Assembly: GCF_021155765.1 (NCBI RefSeq)
Contig: NC_060106.1
Span: 18,874,031-18,938,030 of the forward strand
DNA length: 64,000 nucleotides
Reading direction: 5' to 3'
Source of the DNA: Diprion similis
Taxonomy: Eukaryota > Arthropoda > Insecta > Hymenoptera > Diprionidae
The translations under genes and the position numbers were made by a program. Each line of letters begins with the position of its first letter. Position 1 is the first letter of the stretch. The notes below the pieces were generated by a model, which was not told the DNA's origin, did not search any database, and worked only from the letters and a program-made list of their open reading frames with translations. Below are positions 52,010 through 64,000 of the stretch, piece by piece.

Positions 52010-55000
52010 TCATTTAAGAGTAGTCTTTGCCTGAGCCTGCTCTACCTCGATTCTGGAATACAACTTAAAGTGAATACCCATACACCTCGACGTTATTTAA
52101 ATTCAATTACGTGCTAATATATACCTGTGATGATTTGAATTTCCATTCGTTGTCGCTTGTAAATTTCCTACAACATTGTCTGGTTCATTTTGACTATTGT
52201 CTTCACTATCTGATGGATTAAGAATATCCGTTAGGAAAGGCGTCATCTCTGGACTTGACGATTCAATCGATAGCGCTATGCTCCGTTCGTTCTGAAAATT
52301 ATTTAAGTAATCTAATACACAAACAAATCAGGATTATGCTATTATAATTTTCGTTTTTGAAAAAAAATTGTGGTGTTTAATCAGTCCACGATTGAAACAT
52401 GGAAATTCGTGTTGCAAATCGTTTTTTTTTTACCTCTTCCTTCAGTTTTTCCAACAATCTTGTTCTGTCCGCTTTCAATTTGTCCACCTGTTCTGCTTGC
52501 TTTTCTGTTTTTATACCAGACAATTCGAGCAGAGCCAAGTGAGCATCTTTTTCTGAAACCGCAGCTTCCAATGCTTCTCGTCTGAAATTAATAATCCAAA
52601 AACACGTAGTGATTTGAAGGATTTCTTTTAAAAGATAAAAATATACAATAGCATATTGGATAAAGAATAAATTTCTTCTGCTGTTGTCACATTGGTATAA
52701 GAATTTTTGATTCTCACTTCATATTATGCAGCTCTTCTAGTTGCGTCATCCTTTCCTCTGTCAGACTGCATAGTATTTTTTCCGATTTCTGCAACCTGGA
52801 CAGAAGTGGCTTGCAAGTAGGACATTTTACGGCAAATGATGTCTGAAGTGAGGCGATCCTCTGCTCAAGTTTTTCAATCTATAAAGTACAAACGACGCAA
52901 TAAAAAATTACGAATTAACTTGTAAAGTAGAAAATTGGCATATAAATTTGGGCAATTTAATCATCTGTGATCACTCACTCGTTGTATGCAATTGCGTTTT
53001 TGCAGTTCTTCCTGCTTCAACTTCTTCTCCCCGTCACTGGCGATAACAATGCTTTCTCGAAGTGCTGTGGCTAATTCTTCGATCTTATCTTCTTTTGTCT
53101 TTACAAGATTGTTCAGTTCTTTTTCGTTTTCTTCTTTCTGCCTAACAACGTTGACTAATTCTTCGATCTGCTCCAGTTCCATTTGCTCAGCAAACGCTCG
53201 TTCTAAAGAATCAATCTCATCTTCCAATTGCCCGATTCTTTCATCTCGTACTTTGATTTCTTCTTTTAACACTCCAATGTCTTCAGCTTCGTACTCACCG
53301 AGTTCTTTTTCAAGTTCAACCATTTGTTTCTGAAGCCTAGAAAGTTTATCTTGCCACTGTGCTATTTCATCCTCGTATTCCTGTATATTATCGTCCTTCG
53401 AAGATATCAGGTGTTCCAATTCTCTCACTCGTCGCTCCATTTCCGAAAAACCATCACATTTATGACACATATTAGGACCCTCAGAAAGCAGCGACTTCTT
53501 TTCGTCCAATTTGCTTTCAAATTTCACTTGCATTTCACTTTCCAATTCTGTTATCTTATTATCTCTGGCTTCCAATCGCTTTTTGTAAGCCTCGCCGCTG
53601 TCATTTCGTTCTTCAGAACACAGAAGCTGCTTTTCTAGAGAGTTAATAGTCAGTTGCAATTGTTCTATTCTATCTTCTCGGTCCTTCAGTTTTTGTTTTA
53701 ATACATCGACATTATGTTGCTTCACATAGTCTTCTAAATGTGTTACCGTTTCTTCCAGTTCCATTATTCTGGCCTTATTTATTCTCAAGTCTTTGTCTTC
53801 GTTTTTTTGTATACGATTTTCGAGTTCTTGTATCTTCCTATTCTTCGCATTCAAATCCGTTTTTAAATCGTGAAGGTCTTTAACATCCGGATTGTGCTTC
53901 AGGAAATCTTCGAATTCAGTGATAGTTTCTTCTAATTCTTCTATACGACTGTTTCTGTGATCAATCTGTAGTCTTAACTCTTCTATGCCGCTGGTGTCAG
54001 AGTGATCTTTTAAGAAATTTTCCAATTCTATTACTTCACTCTCCAATTCCATTATTCGATGATTTTTCTCATCAATGTCTTGCTTCCAGTATGTTGTCTC
54101 CTCTTGGTTTGTGTAATGAATCGACGACTTGCAAAGAAGTTTATCACAATTAATATTCATGCTTTGCACCCATATTGTGTTTCACACGGAACACAAGAAC
54201 AACAAATAAAAGAGCAATAGCAGAAAATAAAATATATTAACAATGTAATGAAGGTTTTTTTGTTTCGGATGGCTTTAAAGTTGTGCCACTGTAGATTATA
54301 TTTCTATAAGACATATTAACAGTTTCTTCTCCTTCTTCTCTTTTTTTTTGGTATTTTTTTAATGGTTTTCATTTTATATTGATATAATTATTATTATCAT
54401 TATCGTCATTATTAATATTTTAACAATGGTCGTAACTTTTCTTAAAATATTTGCTTCATATATTTTATTTATTTATTATTAAGTTTAAGTTACTCAATAA
54501 GATTATAATGTCGTTATCTTTTAAGAAAATTGTACTAAATAGAACGGAGAAGGCATCTCCAACAAAAATCGGCCTTAGAAGAAACTTTTTAAGAAACCAG
54601 CGGGTCCCGCCTTGTGTTTGAACATTAAATAGTAATTGATTCAATTTTAAACAGTTGTCAGTTTTCATTTGCCCATGTTTAAGTCATCCGAAAATAAATA
54701 AGCGAATAAACAATTTAATAGAAAATATAGAAGACATGTTTAGCGTTTGAAGAAGCAGATGAATTAAATTCGTAACAATGAAAAATCACATTCATGCGTC
54801 GATATACGTTTAGTGTGTATGTTATCCACGATAGCATGTAAATACAAGAAAAAATATTGTGTTAGTTACGGCATTAGAAAATCTTTCATTTCGCAAGTTA
54901 TTTCGAAATTTCTGCTGCAAATTGTTATGTTTACAGAAGATATATTAGAATGAATTGAAAAGTAGAAGTGGTAATCTATAAATTGAATGTCACAATACGT

Positions 55001-58000
55001 GAAAGTACTGACCTCTTGTTGCTGTGCACTTGCAGCTTGTTTTGCTTTTGCTTGTGCGACTCTTAGTGCTCTGGAACAAATGAATTTCGTGTATTACCTG
55101 CATGCGGCATTTTCTTCAGTTTATCGGAAGTCTGTTAGATCTTCTAAATATGTACTCACTCTTGCAGTTCCCTTATCTGCTTTTCTTTGGAATTTTGCTC
55201 TTCTTGGGACATTTGAACTAGTTGTAACAACCTTTCCATTTCAGTTGCACTACGTCCAGAATCTTCCTTAGCTTTCTCCAAATCTTTCTCAGCTTTTTCA
55301 AGCATTTTCTGTAATTCCGCCATTCGTTTGTCCGGAGACCCACCGCTCTGTAGATATAAAAATAGATAACAGAATTGTGCATAGAATGTAGATAAAACGA
55401 GAACATTATTGTACAGGGAAATTTGACATCTGCATATCTACTCAAAATACAGCTCACCCTTTGCAATTGTTGTTCCAGTTGGTCCATTCTTGCTTTACGC
55501 TTTTTAAGGTCTTGGTCGAGATTTTGAAGTGCCTTCTCCTTTTCTTCTACGCTTCTACTCTTCTGGTCTATGGCTTTGATACGATCTTCTAGTTGCTTCC
55601 TTTGCTCTTCTACCTGTCGCCTCTGTTCATCCAATTGTTTTCGTTCCTGATTAAAGTCGGCGCCAGCTTTCGTAGCGCCAGCTTGAAGCTTCTTGTTCGC
55701 CTCGTGCAAATCCACCTGTACAAACGAAATGGTTTCAATTCTACGTATTTATCTCACATTATTGGAATAAAATAAAACAAATACGAGGTTGAAAAATGTA
55801 TGGTGTTGGTGTTTTTCTTTTTTTTTTGTCGCCTTACAGTGTAATGGCAAAAACAAATTAATATAGTAGATGCAGCTTCCTCTATAAAAAAAACTTCATA
55901 AATATTTACCAACCAAGAATTATTTGGTACTATTTTTGCTGTTGTTTTTTTCTTCAATAAGAAATACAATCCTCTGATACCCCATTCAAATATGACACAT
56001 AATGTGTAGACTAATTCTCTATATTTTTAAATTATCACTCCACAACTCATCGAATAATTTTTTGTAACATTGCATAAATAAGGTCTCTGCAATGAATAAA
56101 TTTTCACGAGCGCATATTATATGCATCAAACAACTTGGTGGAACACCAAATATTTCGTGGTAATGGTAGCAATTTTTGTGCATAAAACAATCGAGACAAC
56201 AACTGATGAAACAACACATGCCACGCAAGAGCCAAGGAGACCCAAGTAGGATGCCGATGAACGATGAGGCGGCAAAACAACGTAAAGTAGTAAAGTAAAC
56301 GAAAATCTCGAAGGAAAATGAAACCTCTGCCAAAGAAAAAATCATCCTGCTACAACAGTCACCATAATAATAATAATAATAATAATATTAATAATAGTAA
56401 TAAAAATAATGCCAATAATTATAATTATAAATTATGTACAATAACAATAGCGACAATACTCATATAATATTATGAATATAATAACAAGTATATAAATATA
56501 ATATTATAATAGTAATGATTCACATATACGTATATATAAATATAATATTATGCATGGTAGTGTATGTAGAAATGACGATGGTGTAGAAGAAATGCAGCAT
56601 GCTGCTCGACACGATTATCGCATTATTAACAACTAAGGCTGCTTTTGTTGAATGACGAGTATGTATGAAGGTTTAACTAAGGCTTCGTGGAGATGATATT
56701 TAGGCGACAACATAAAATTGTGCAACTTAGGCGAAGGCTGGCCGAGCAGTTTGGCTGGATGCGCAACAAATGGTGCTGCTGCTGCTGCTGCTGTTGGCAG
56801 GGCGGCATTTTTCTAACCTGGTTTTGTTCCAGCTCCTGACAAAGCATCTCCAGTTGAGCCTGGAACCGTTCCCGTTCAACGCTAGCTTGTTTCACTTCTT
56901 CCTTAGCACGTTCGAGTTCCTTCCGGAGCCGATCAGCTTCCTGAACGGACTGCTGATTTTGTTGATGCTGTTGCGCCGTCTGCGCTTGCACCACAGAGGC
57001 TTGTTGCAAGTTGGCTTGCATTTGTTGTATCTGTTGTTGCTGAGCGTGAAGCTGCCTTTCCATAGCTTGAACACGTTTCTGTAATTCCGACGCCGTCCTT
57101 TCCGCATTATCCGCTCTGTGTTTCTCAGTATCGACCAATTTGCGCCACTGTTCCAGCTGTGCCTCAGACTCGCCTCCTCTGGCACCTAGTTGTTTCTGTA
57201 ATTCTTGAGCTCGCTTTTCAGCTTGTTCGGCGCGTTGTTTTTCCTTGGCTTGTGCTTGATTCAAGTTTTGAACTTGTTGCGTAAGCCGTTGGACCTCCCG
57301 CATTTGAGCTTCCAGAGCTTCTTTGGTAGCTTTGTCTGGAGTTTGGGAGTGAGCTCTTTGCTGTTGCAGCTGATGCAGCCTCCTAAGTTCAGTGAGTTCA
57401 GCTTCGCTGGTGTTCAATTCTTGCTGGAAATTCATTAGCATATCTTGAGATTTTTCCAGTTGAATGACCAGCTGATCTCTTTCTACTTGCAACTGTTTGG
57501 CCTCCGCTTCCAACTTTTCCTTGATTTTCTCTATCTTCTCGGAATGCTTTTCTCTATTCTCCAAAATCGCTGCCATCTTGTCTCGATCTCTTTGAACCTG
57601 TTGCAGTTCATGTTGTATTCTCGCCAACTCTTCAGTGCCAGCCTGTTGCTGCTGATGTTGTCCTCTGCGGAGTTCTTGCCTCAGAGCTTCTCTCTCTTCG
57701 TGTAATCGTGTTAGCTCCGCACCCAATCTGTCTAATTCCTTTTTACTTGCCTCATTGTTCTCCTGGTACTTGGCTAAGAGCATTTGGGACTTTTCTAGCT
57801 CCTTCGCCAGCCTGCCAGCTTCAAGTTCGACTTGATCTCGAGCGATAATCGCTTTGTCCAAGCTTGCTCGGAGTCGTTCTACTTCTATACTAGCACTCTC
57901 CGATCTCGTTTTACCTTCGGTCTGCATGAGTCTTTCTAATCTGACAATTTCTACTCGCAGTTTTTCATTGTCCGCCTCTAGAGCGTCGGCCTTGGCTTTG

Positions 58001-61000
58001 AGCTTATCATGCCTGTCACGTATTTTTTCAGTCTCAATTTTAGCTCGCTCCATCTCGGCTCGATTCTTTTCCTGGGCCGCTGTTACCTTGGTCGCTTCCT
58101 CTCTGGCACGTTCCAATTGTAGTTGCGTCTCGTGGAGTTTAGCTTCCAACTGCTCGACAACTGACTGCGACCTCTTTAGTTCAGCCTCTCGAGCTTCTAG
58201 TCTTTCGCGCAATTTCTCTACGTCCTGTTGCAGCCTACTACCTTCACTTTGCCATTTTTCCTGCTCGAACTGGTATTTACCTCGTACACCTTCGGCACGC
58301 TCCAAGTCCGCACGAAGCCTCGAAGCGTCCTGCTCAGCCTTTCGTGCCCTCTCCAGCTCGAGTAGCGCCTTGTCCAAACGATCCCTCAGCCTCTCAACCT
58401 CCAGTTTTGCCCGTTCATGATCTTCTTTCTGTCGCTCTTGGCTCTCTTGATATTTACCAAACCTTGCTGCATACCTTTCTGATTCCTCCCTAGCAGCTTC
58501 AGCCTCGCCGCGCAGCCTCTCCGCTTCAGCTTGAGCTTTCCTAACTTCGGCTTGTTGCCTGTCGTGTTTCTCATACATCTTTTCAATCTCAAGCTGCATC
58601 CTGGCCAACTCCTCTTGCGTTTTTTCAGTAGCAGCTTGTGCTTTGCTCAGCTGAGAATGAGCTCTCTCTAGTTCGAAGGACACCCTCTCGTTATCCGCAA
58701 CTAACTTTTCTCGCTCGTTTTGGTGACGCCTCAATTCGATTTGAGACTTTTCATATCTCTCACGAACCATCTCTAGATCTACTGTTAGTCTGTCCAAGTC
58801 CTCCTTGGACTTTTCTTCGTGTTCCTTAGTGCGGCCCAATTGAAGAGCTGCTCGATCGTACATTTCCTGGACACGGGCCAATTCCTCCTGCGCTTTACGA
58901 GCTTCCTCACGTCCTTTCGTGGCCAATGTTTGCAGCTTTTCTACTTCTAATTCCAAGTGATCTTTGTCAGCCTCCATTACATCGATCTTATTCTGCAAAC
59001 GATATACCTCGCTTTGTGCCCTGTATAACAAAAAAACAAAAAATAACACTTATGAATTAATTGCATTTTTATTAGGCTCAGAGTTTTGGAAATATAAAAA
59101 AATAAGTGAAGTGAAGACAAAAAGATACCAAATTGTGAATGTTGTTACAGTTGGTGAATTATTTATGCTCATTTCGTTACCTTGGCAGGTTTGTAACTTC
59201 ATTGATTACTACTTATTGACAGTAATAAATTTAGGGCCACGTAAAAAGCCAGTGTGAATTATTCACCGGATCATTTTATTAGTATTCTGAAACTGTATTA
59301 TACCAAACTCATTACCTGTCATATTTTTCACGCATTTTTTCAAATTCTTTACTGGCATTTTCTCTTTCCTCGTAAGCTTTGCTAGCTCCGTATTGAGTTT
59401 TTTCCAATTTGTCTTTAAGAATGTCAATTTCCGTTAATGCGTCGTCTCTTTCAAGCTGAAAGCAAACATAAGCTTCATAACATATCGAGATTCATGCACG
59501 TACTCAACTCAGAAATTTTAGGATCAAAGTCTTGTTCCTGAGTACTTACGGTAAGTTTTTGATGTAAGGTGTGCACCTTCTCCCATCGCTCCTTGATCAA
59601 GTCAAGTTCGGACATAACATTTTCTTTCTCGCGTTGCAGTTTTACTTGTTGACTTTGTTGGAATTCTAATCTTTCATGTAACTTTTCCATCTCTTCTTGG
59701 AAGTTATCTCGTTCTTTCTGCAGACGTTGCATAACCAACTGTTTAAAATAATACACATCACAGTGAGATAAAAAAGATGAATAGAAGATAAGGTAAAGTA
59801 TCACATTGCCCTTAAAAACTCTCATAAAGTATGAGACGAGAATACTCGATACAAACATAATTCATATCTTACGTCGTACCTGTGCCTTCTCATATTTGTC
59901 ATGAAGACGATCGACCTCAAGTTGAATTGCTTCACGTTCTTTTTGCATTCTAGTCGATTGACCAAGTGCTTTATCCAATTGACTTTGAACGTTCTCAAAG
60001 TCGTAGTTTTGCTTCTCTTTTTCAAGTTGCATCTATAAGAAAGTGTTATATTGAAATATGGGACTTTACGTATGAAATGAAAACAATCCAAGATAAATGG
60101 ACAAAATACAAAATAGAAGATCCCGGATAAAAATATGCTCATACTTACTCTGCGTACTTCTCCCTGAGATTTCTCCAATCTCTCCTGAAGTTTGTCAACT
60201 TCACTTTGAGCCTTGTCCAGCAAGTTTTGTAATTTATCTTGCTGTAATTGAGCTTTGCCCAAAGTTGCCTGAGTGCGTTCCAATTCTTCTCTAACTTTTT
60301 CAAGCTCACCAACGGCTTTGTCACGTTCAGAGTGAAGACGTGCCACGGAGGCTTGAGCTCGGTCGTATTCCTCGCGCAAGCTCTCTTGCTCTCCTTGTGC
60401 ATTTTCTAGGCGAGCTTTCAAGCGATAAACTTCACCTTGACTTTTTTCAACCTATTTGAGAAGAAGATAATGAATTTCTTAAATAACCAAGAAATTTAGA
60501 AGTGATTTGTAAGATTTAAAAATGTTAATGAATTCCACCTTTTCTTGTAGAGCAGTTGCTTCAGCTCTGGCTCTTTCATTGTCCGCTTGAGTAACCCTGA
60601 GCTCAGCCTGTGCTCTCCTCAAGTCTGCTGTCGATTTCTCGGCACGTTCTTGAATTCTGTCCATCTCCTGAGACGAGTTCAACGTACTTCTGCCAAACGT
60701 AGTTTGGGATCTTTCCAAGTCGTGTCTCAACCTTTCATTCTCTAATTCAAGGCGAGTCAACCGTTGTTTAGCAGCCTCCCAGTCAGCACCACTGCGGCCA
60801 ACCTCTGAGGCTGCTTTGTCAAGCTCAGCTTTACTTTTGCCTAATTCTGACTGTGAACTTTCCAGCTTTGCTTCCAGGCGATCTTTCTCGGCTTGAGCTC
60901 GTTCCAAACGGGCGCCAAGTTTTTCAACCTGCAACATATATGTTGATCATTAGGGGTGTGAATATTTTTGTTGAAATAAAATTTTCTCCTCTTCAAGTTC

Positions 61001-63926
61001 GTCGTCGATTGTATCATATTTTACTATAATTCAATTTACCTCAGACTCCAGGGCATGAAGTTTCATTTTGTACTCGGCGAGTTCTCTTTCATGGAGTTCT
61101 CGCTCTTCCTGTTTCTCCTGTTCGGCTCGATCCCTCTGCTCGCGTAATTGAGCCATTTGTTTCTCTTTATCGCCGATAGCTTCCTCCAAACTGCTCAAGG
61201 CTCCTTCGCTGCTGCAGTGATGTGCTTGCATAGCGGTCAACCGAGCCCGAGCCATGTCTACTTGATTATCCTTCTCTTTGAGAAGGTCCTCGAGATTTTC
61301 AATCTATGAAACGAGTTATAGCCAGTTTATTACACACTTCTAATGGCCTACTTCGAATCCAACACAATTCTGTTAAATTTTTTTCATCCTAACAATAACT
61401 TTATTGCAGACTAATCGTTAAGGCTTCATTTTTATGGTCACTGAAACTAGACTACCGATCAAACTCTATCGTTGTTAGTGTTTCTCTTATTTGTGTTTCG
61501 GTTTTTACTTTCCACGAGTTTTTGTTAACGGCACTAAAGCATATACTGTTTAGATTGTTGGTAAGACGTTAAATTGTTTGTAAACTAGTTAAATTCACAG
61601 TCAGTATTAACTCCACTTACTTACCGTTGTACTACAACTGATATTAGTATAAATTTATAAGTCTTACCCATAGCCCCTAAGCCAATATATTATAGACACA
61701 ATTTCGAGTTAGTGATATCATATGTACATAGAATTCATTTAAGTTCAAAGTTACGTACCTATTAAGGAATACTGGAGATATATTGTGGGTCATCCTAGTG
61801 GTAAAGGTAACGGTTGTCGGTTATAATACCTTCGTAGCTTGCATTTCCATCGAATAATATGAATTTTTGTAATTCAGTATGGTTGTACTAATGTAGATTT
61901 TACAACTCTCAGTTCAACCTGATCTTCTCTGCACGTATAGTACAACAATCTACATGAGTTGCGGCAAATGCTAAGGTCTGCAACGTTGTAACTAATTGCT
62001 ATCGTAAAAGTGAAATGCGAATTTCATATTCACACTATTCAGATATGAGCAGAGCATTTACTACAACTAAACCTCAGGTATAAAACATAAAAACATAATA
62101 CTGCTAGACATTATTTGGCAAACGTAATTATATCTAATTTGCGTACACGTAACGATAACTTAATAAAATAAATTATAGATAACAGTGGAAAACACAAATA
62201 ATGGATACGTAGAACTATATGTGCGATAAAGCGACTGGCTTTATCACCATAATTTATATACCCCTGGTGAAACATTTTTACAATCTAAATCTTTCCACGT
62301 AACTCAGCAAAGTGTATTTTTAGTAGAGGTGCACGAATTGATGAACCGGAATCCGAATTTGTAGAGAAAAATCTCTTTGTTGTTGAAACAATTGAAATAA
62401 TTTGAAAAGGTGCAACATAGCAGTTATTTTTTTTTGTACAAAAAAATTTTAAATGCTAAAGTATTAGTTCAGAAAAGAGCGAAATTTATTGAAAGAATTT
62501 TTATTTTTCCAAATTTGGTAGAATATTGATCTGATTTCGAAAATCTGATGAAAAAAAAAAATTCACCAGGGCAAAGCTCCATCGCTTTATTTCTTTTACG
62601 CATTATATGTCTGAAGAGAAAAATGTGTAACAAAATACTTGTGCGATGAAATAAAATTATACCAGGTGCATGTCATACGGTGTATAAGAATAAATACCTT
62701 ATTAACTTAAATTAAATATAACAATGTGAATAAGGATATACGTAACTGAATAAATGTAATATTAAATTATAACAATAACAAAATTATATAAAATGTGATG
62801 AACAAATCTACGTATTAAAAGAAAGTAGAATATTTGTAAAATAATTCGGTAACTTGTAATTCTTATAACTATTACTATAAAAACTGTAGGGATAAAATAA
62901 TAGTTTTGAACAGAGGAATCAGAGATAAAGAAGCATTGCAGCTGAATTCAGAATTCCTACCAATCGACTAAAACTGATCGAGTGTAAAAACGAAATGAGA
63001 AGTTGCGAGTGAAATGGCGAAACTAGCCGATCGTCAAGCAGAATCGAACGAGGACAATCACTAAACCATTGGAATCAATTCTTATTCCATACGAATATCG
63101 TTCGAAGCCTTATTCCAATTGATGAATGGACATTAAATAAATGCCGGGCACTCAAAGAGCGGCGAACACGATGCTGAACGAGACTGAGAAAACCATGACG
63201 GATAAGATCGAAAATGGCGAAATCATTTTCACCGATCACAATAATTCTGCCTTATAATCCAGACACGACTAAGAATCATAGACACCAAAGGGAGCATGAG
63301 ATGGTCCAGCATCCAATCAGAGGAGCCCAAAAAACTATATTTATTCCCGAATCCTTCCTCCTATTGCTTATCACGAGAAATTGGACCAACCAAATCAGGC
63401 ATCTGTAACTTACTTTTCGCTGGAGGACGTTTATCTTTCGATCCTTGATGTCCATGTGATCCTTGATCTCAGTGAGTTCGGTGTTCATTCGATTGCGATC
63501 CTGCTGAGCCTGCATAGCAGCCTGTGTCTTTTTCTCAATAAGTCGATTCTTCTCCTCGAGCCTCTGCCGCATTTCTTCGACCTGCGAAATCGGGTACATG
63601 CATTTTAAATCGATGGATAAGAATCCTCGGAGTCAAAAAAAAAAAAGAAAGAGGGAAAAAATGGAAGCAAGAAGTTTCGAAAGCATAGAGAAAAGGCAAA
63701 GGGAAAGAAAGAAACATCCTCCGGCTGCAGTGATGAATTAATTAGTAGCGTTACTCACGTCAGCCTGGAGCATGTTGTAGTGTTCTTCCTTGGCGCACAA
63801 GGACTCCTTTAGAACAGCAATGTGCCTTTGATAGTCCTGATGCTGTTCCTCGAGGGTTTTCATCTTCGCTGACATGCCCAAAATTTCCTGATCCCTGCGT
63901 TGTACTTCTGCCCGAAACTCGTCCAG
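52010..63926 (-). CDS. brp: Bruchpilot / ELKS-ERC active-zone scaffold, 3' part (5' end outside the window)
   Basis: Seventeen exons join in phase to give 2049 residues plus stop: 63759-63926, 63414-63581, 61040-61303, 60539-60928, 60149-60451, 59880-60032, 59550-59738, 59316-59455, 56818-59020, 55458-55715, 55160-55347, 55013-55070, 52979-54127, 52718-52878, 52434-52581, 52125-52291 and 52010-52052. The chain is almost entirely heptad coiled coil. BRP/ERC proteins build the presynaptic active zone and cluster calcium channels and vesicles. The first three exons match ERC (MDIKDRKINVLQRK, then SSLEEAIGDKEKQMAQLREQ). About 1,100 residues of BRP-type Arg/Glu/Gln-rich coiled coil follow. Exons from 54.1 kb onward return to ERC-like sequence (EELATALRES, REALEAAVSEKDAHLALLEL). 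The C-terminus is VEQAQAKTTLK, without the vertebrate GIWA PDZ ligand. The exact 5' edge of the 54.1-kb exon is inferred from phase. Nearly all upstream exons are phase 0. Confidence 0.93.
56363..56410. repeat. AAT/TAA trinucleotide microsatellite in a brp intron
   Basis: Interrupted AAT units in the intron between the giant exon and the following exon. Confidence 0.9.
56677..56817 (-). CDS. brp: Alternative poly-Gln C-terminus of bruchpilot by intron retention
   Basis: If the donor at 56817 (CAG before GTTAGA) is not used, the giant exon reads on for 46 codons to a stop at 56677. The extension begins VRKMPPC and includes a run of seven Gln from the CAG repeat at 56771-56793, then two His and a Cys/Ser/Leu-rich tail. 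This gives a short BRP form without the later coiled coil and ERC-like tail. The donor is good and the downstream exon is in phase, so the spliced form is the default reading; the retained form is a hypothesis. Confidence 0.35.
   Translation of the reverse strand, partial: VRKMPPCQQQQQQQHHLLRIQPNCSASLRLSCTILCCRLNIISTKP
56818..59020 (-). other. brp: Giant 2203-base brp exon (734 codons)
   Basis: A single exon starts at phase 2 and ends at phase 0, with an acceptor after a T-rich tract at 59021 and a donor at 56817. It encodes continuous coiled coil made of many Arg-Glu-Glu-Leu-like heptads that turn Gln-rich toward the end, including a QLHAQQQQIQQMQANLQQA-type segment. This is the hallmark of the arthropod BRP C-terminal rod and is not found in vertebrate ERC proteins. 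Confidence 0.9.
61304..63413 (-). other. brp: 2.1-kb brp intron
   Basis: The largest brp intron in the window. It is AT-rich, and I see neither an embedded gene nor an extra exon I can place in phase. It could hold neuronal splice or transcriptional control elements, but nothing in it shows that. Confidence 0.7.
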
Positions 63927-64000
63927 CTGTGAAAAATATTTACCATCGAGGTACTTCCGTCAATGGCTGAGATGGAGCAATTTTTGGAAAAAAAATAAAT

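Noticed and set aside
57854-58420. 188-codon plus-strand serine/leucine-rich frame
   Set aside because: Antisense shadow of the giant brp coiled-coil exon.
1-64000. CRISPR arrays, rRNA, tRNA and transposase genes
   Set aside because: No evenly spaced repeats, no clover-leaf with A/B boxes that I could support, no rRNA core sequence and no transposase or reverse-transcriptase motifs were seen.

Overview
The window looks like nuclear DNA from an insect, most likely a hymenopteran. It is AT-rich, has many TA and poly-T microsatellites, and its genes are split into many small exons with GT-AG introns. It encodes an arthropod-type Bruchpilot coiled-coil scaffold and carries a short run of the insect telomere-type TTAGG motif. 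It also keeps a PMS1-type MutL protein with an HMG box and a soluble adenylyl cyclase. To my knowledge both are missing from Drosophila, which argues against higher flies. The order is inferred from these features, not measured.

Six protein-coding genes can be read exon by exon. In every one the splice phases agree from the first coding exon in the window to the stop. (1) 11.3-15.9 kb, minus: an unrecognised 490-residue protein with one hydrophobic patch followed by a long acidic tail. (2) 22.0-26.1 kb, minus: PMS1, 839 residues in 12 coding exons, ending early compared with vertebrate PMS1. (3) 29.9-31.1 kb, minus: CNBP, a CCHC zinc-knuckle protein of 156 residues. (4) 34.0-36.9 kb, plus: PPWD1, 610 residues, WD repeats plus cyclophilin. 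(5) 37.4-45.7 kb, minus: ADCY10 (soluble adenylyl cyclase), at least 1752 residues in 30 coding exons, convergent with PPWD1. (6) 52.0 kb to beyond the right edge, minus: bruchpilot/ELKS-ERC, with 2049 residues in 17 coding exons inside the window and its 5' end outside it.

The left 11 kb, 16-22 kb, 26.1-29.9 kb and 45.8-52 kb hold no gene I can support. They contain microsatellites, fold-back elements and, at 4.9-6.2 kb, a GC-richer block with several good plus-strand splice donors that looks like a promoter with non-coding first exons.

The genes do not form a functional cluster. They cover mismatch repair (PMS1), RNA binding (CNBP), the spliceosome (PPWD1), bicarbonate/cAMP signalling (ADCY10) and the presynaptic active zone (brp). 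The most interesting points are the brp locus, where a roughly 1,100-residue BRP coiled coil sits between ERC-like N- and C-terminal exons; the PMS1 that seems to lack its C-terminal dimerisation domain; and the conserved-looking protein of unknown function.
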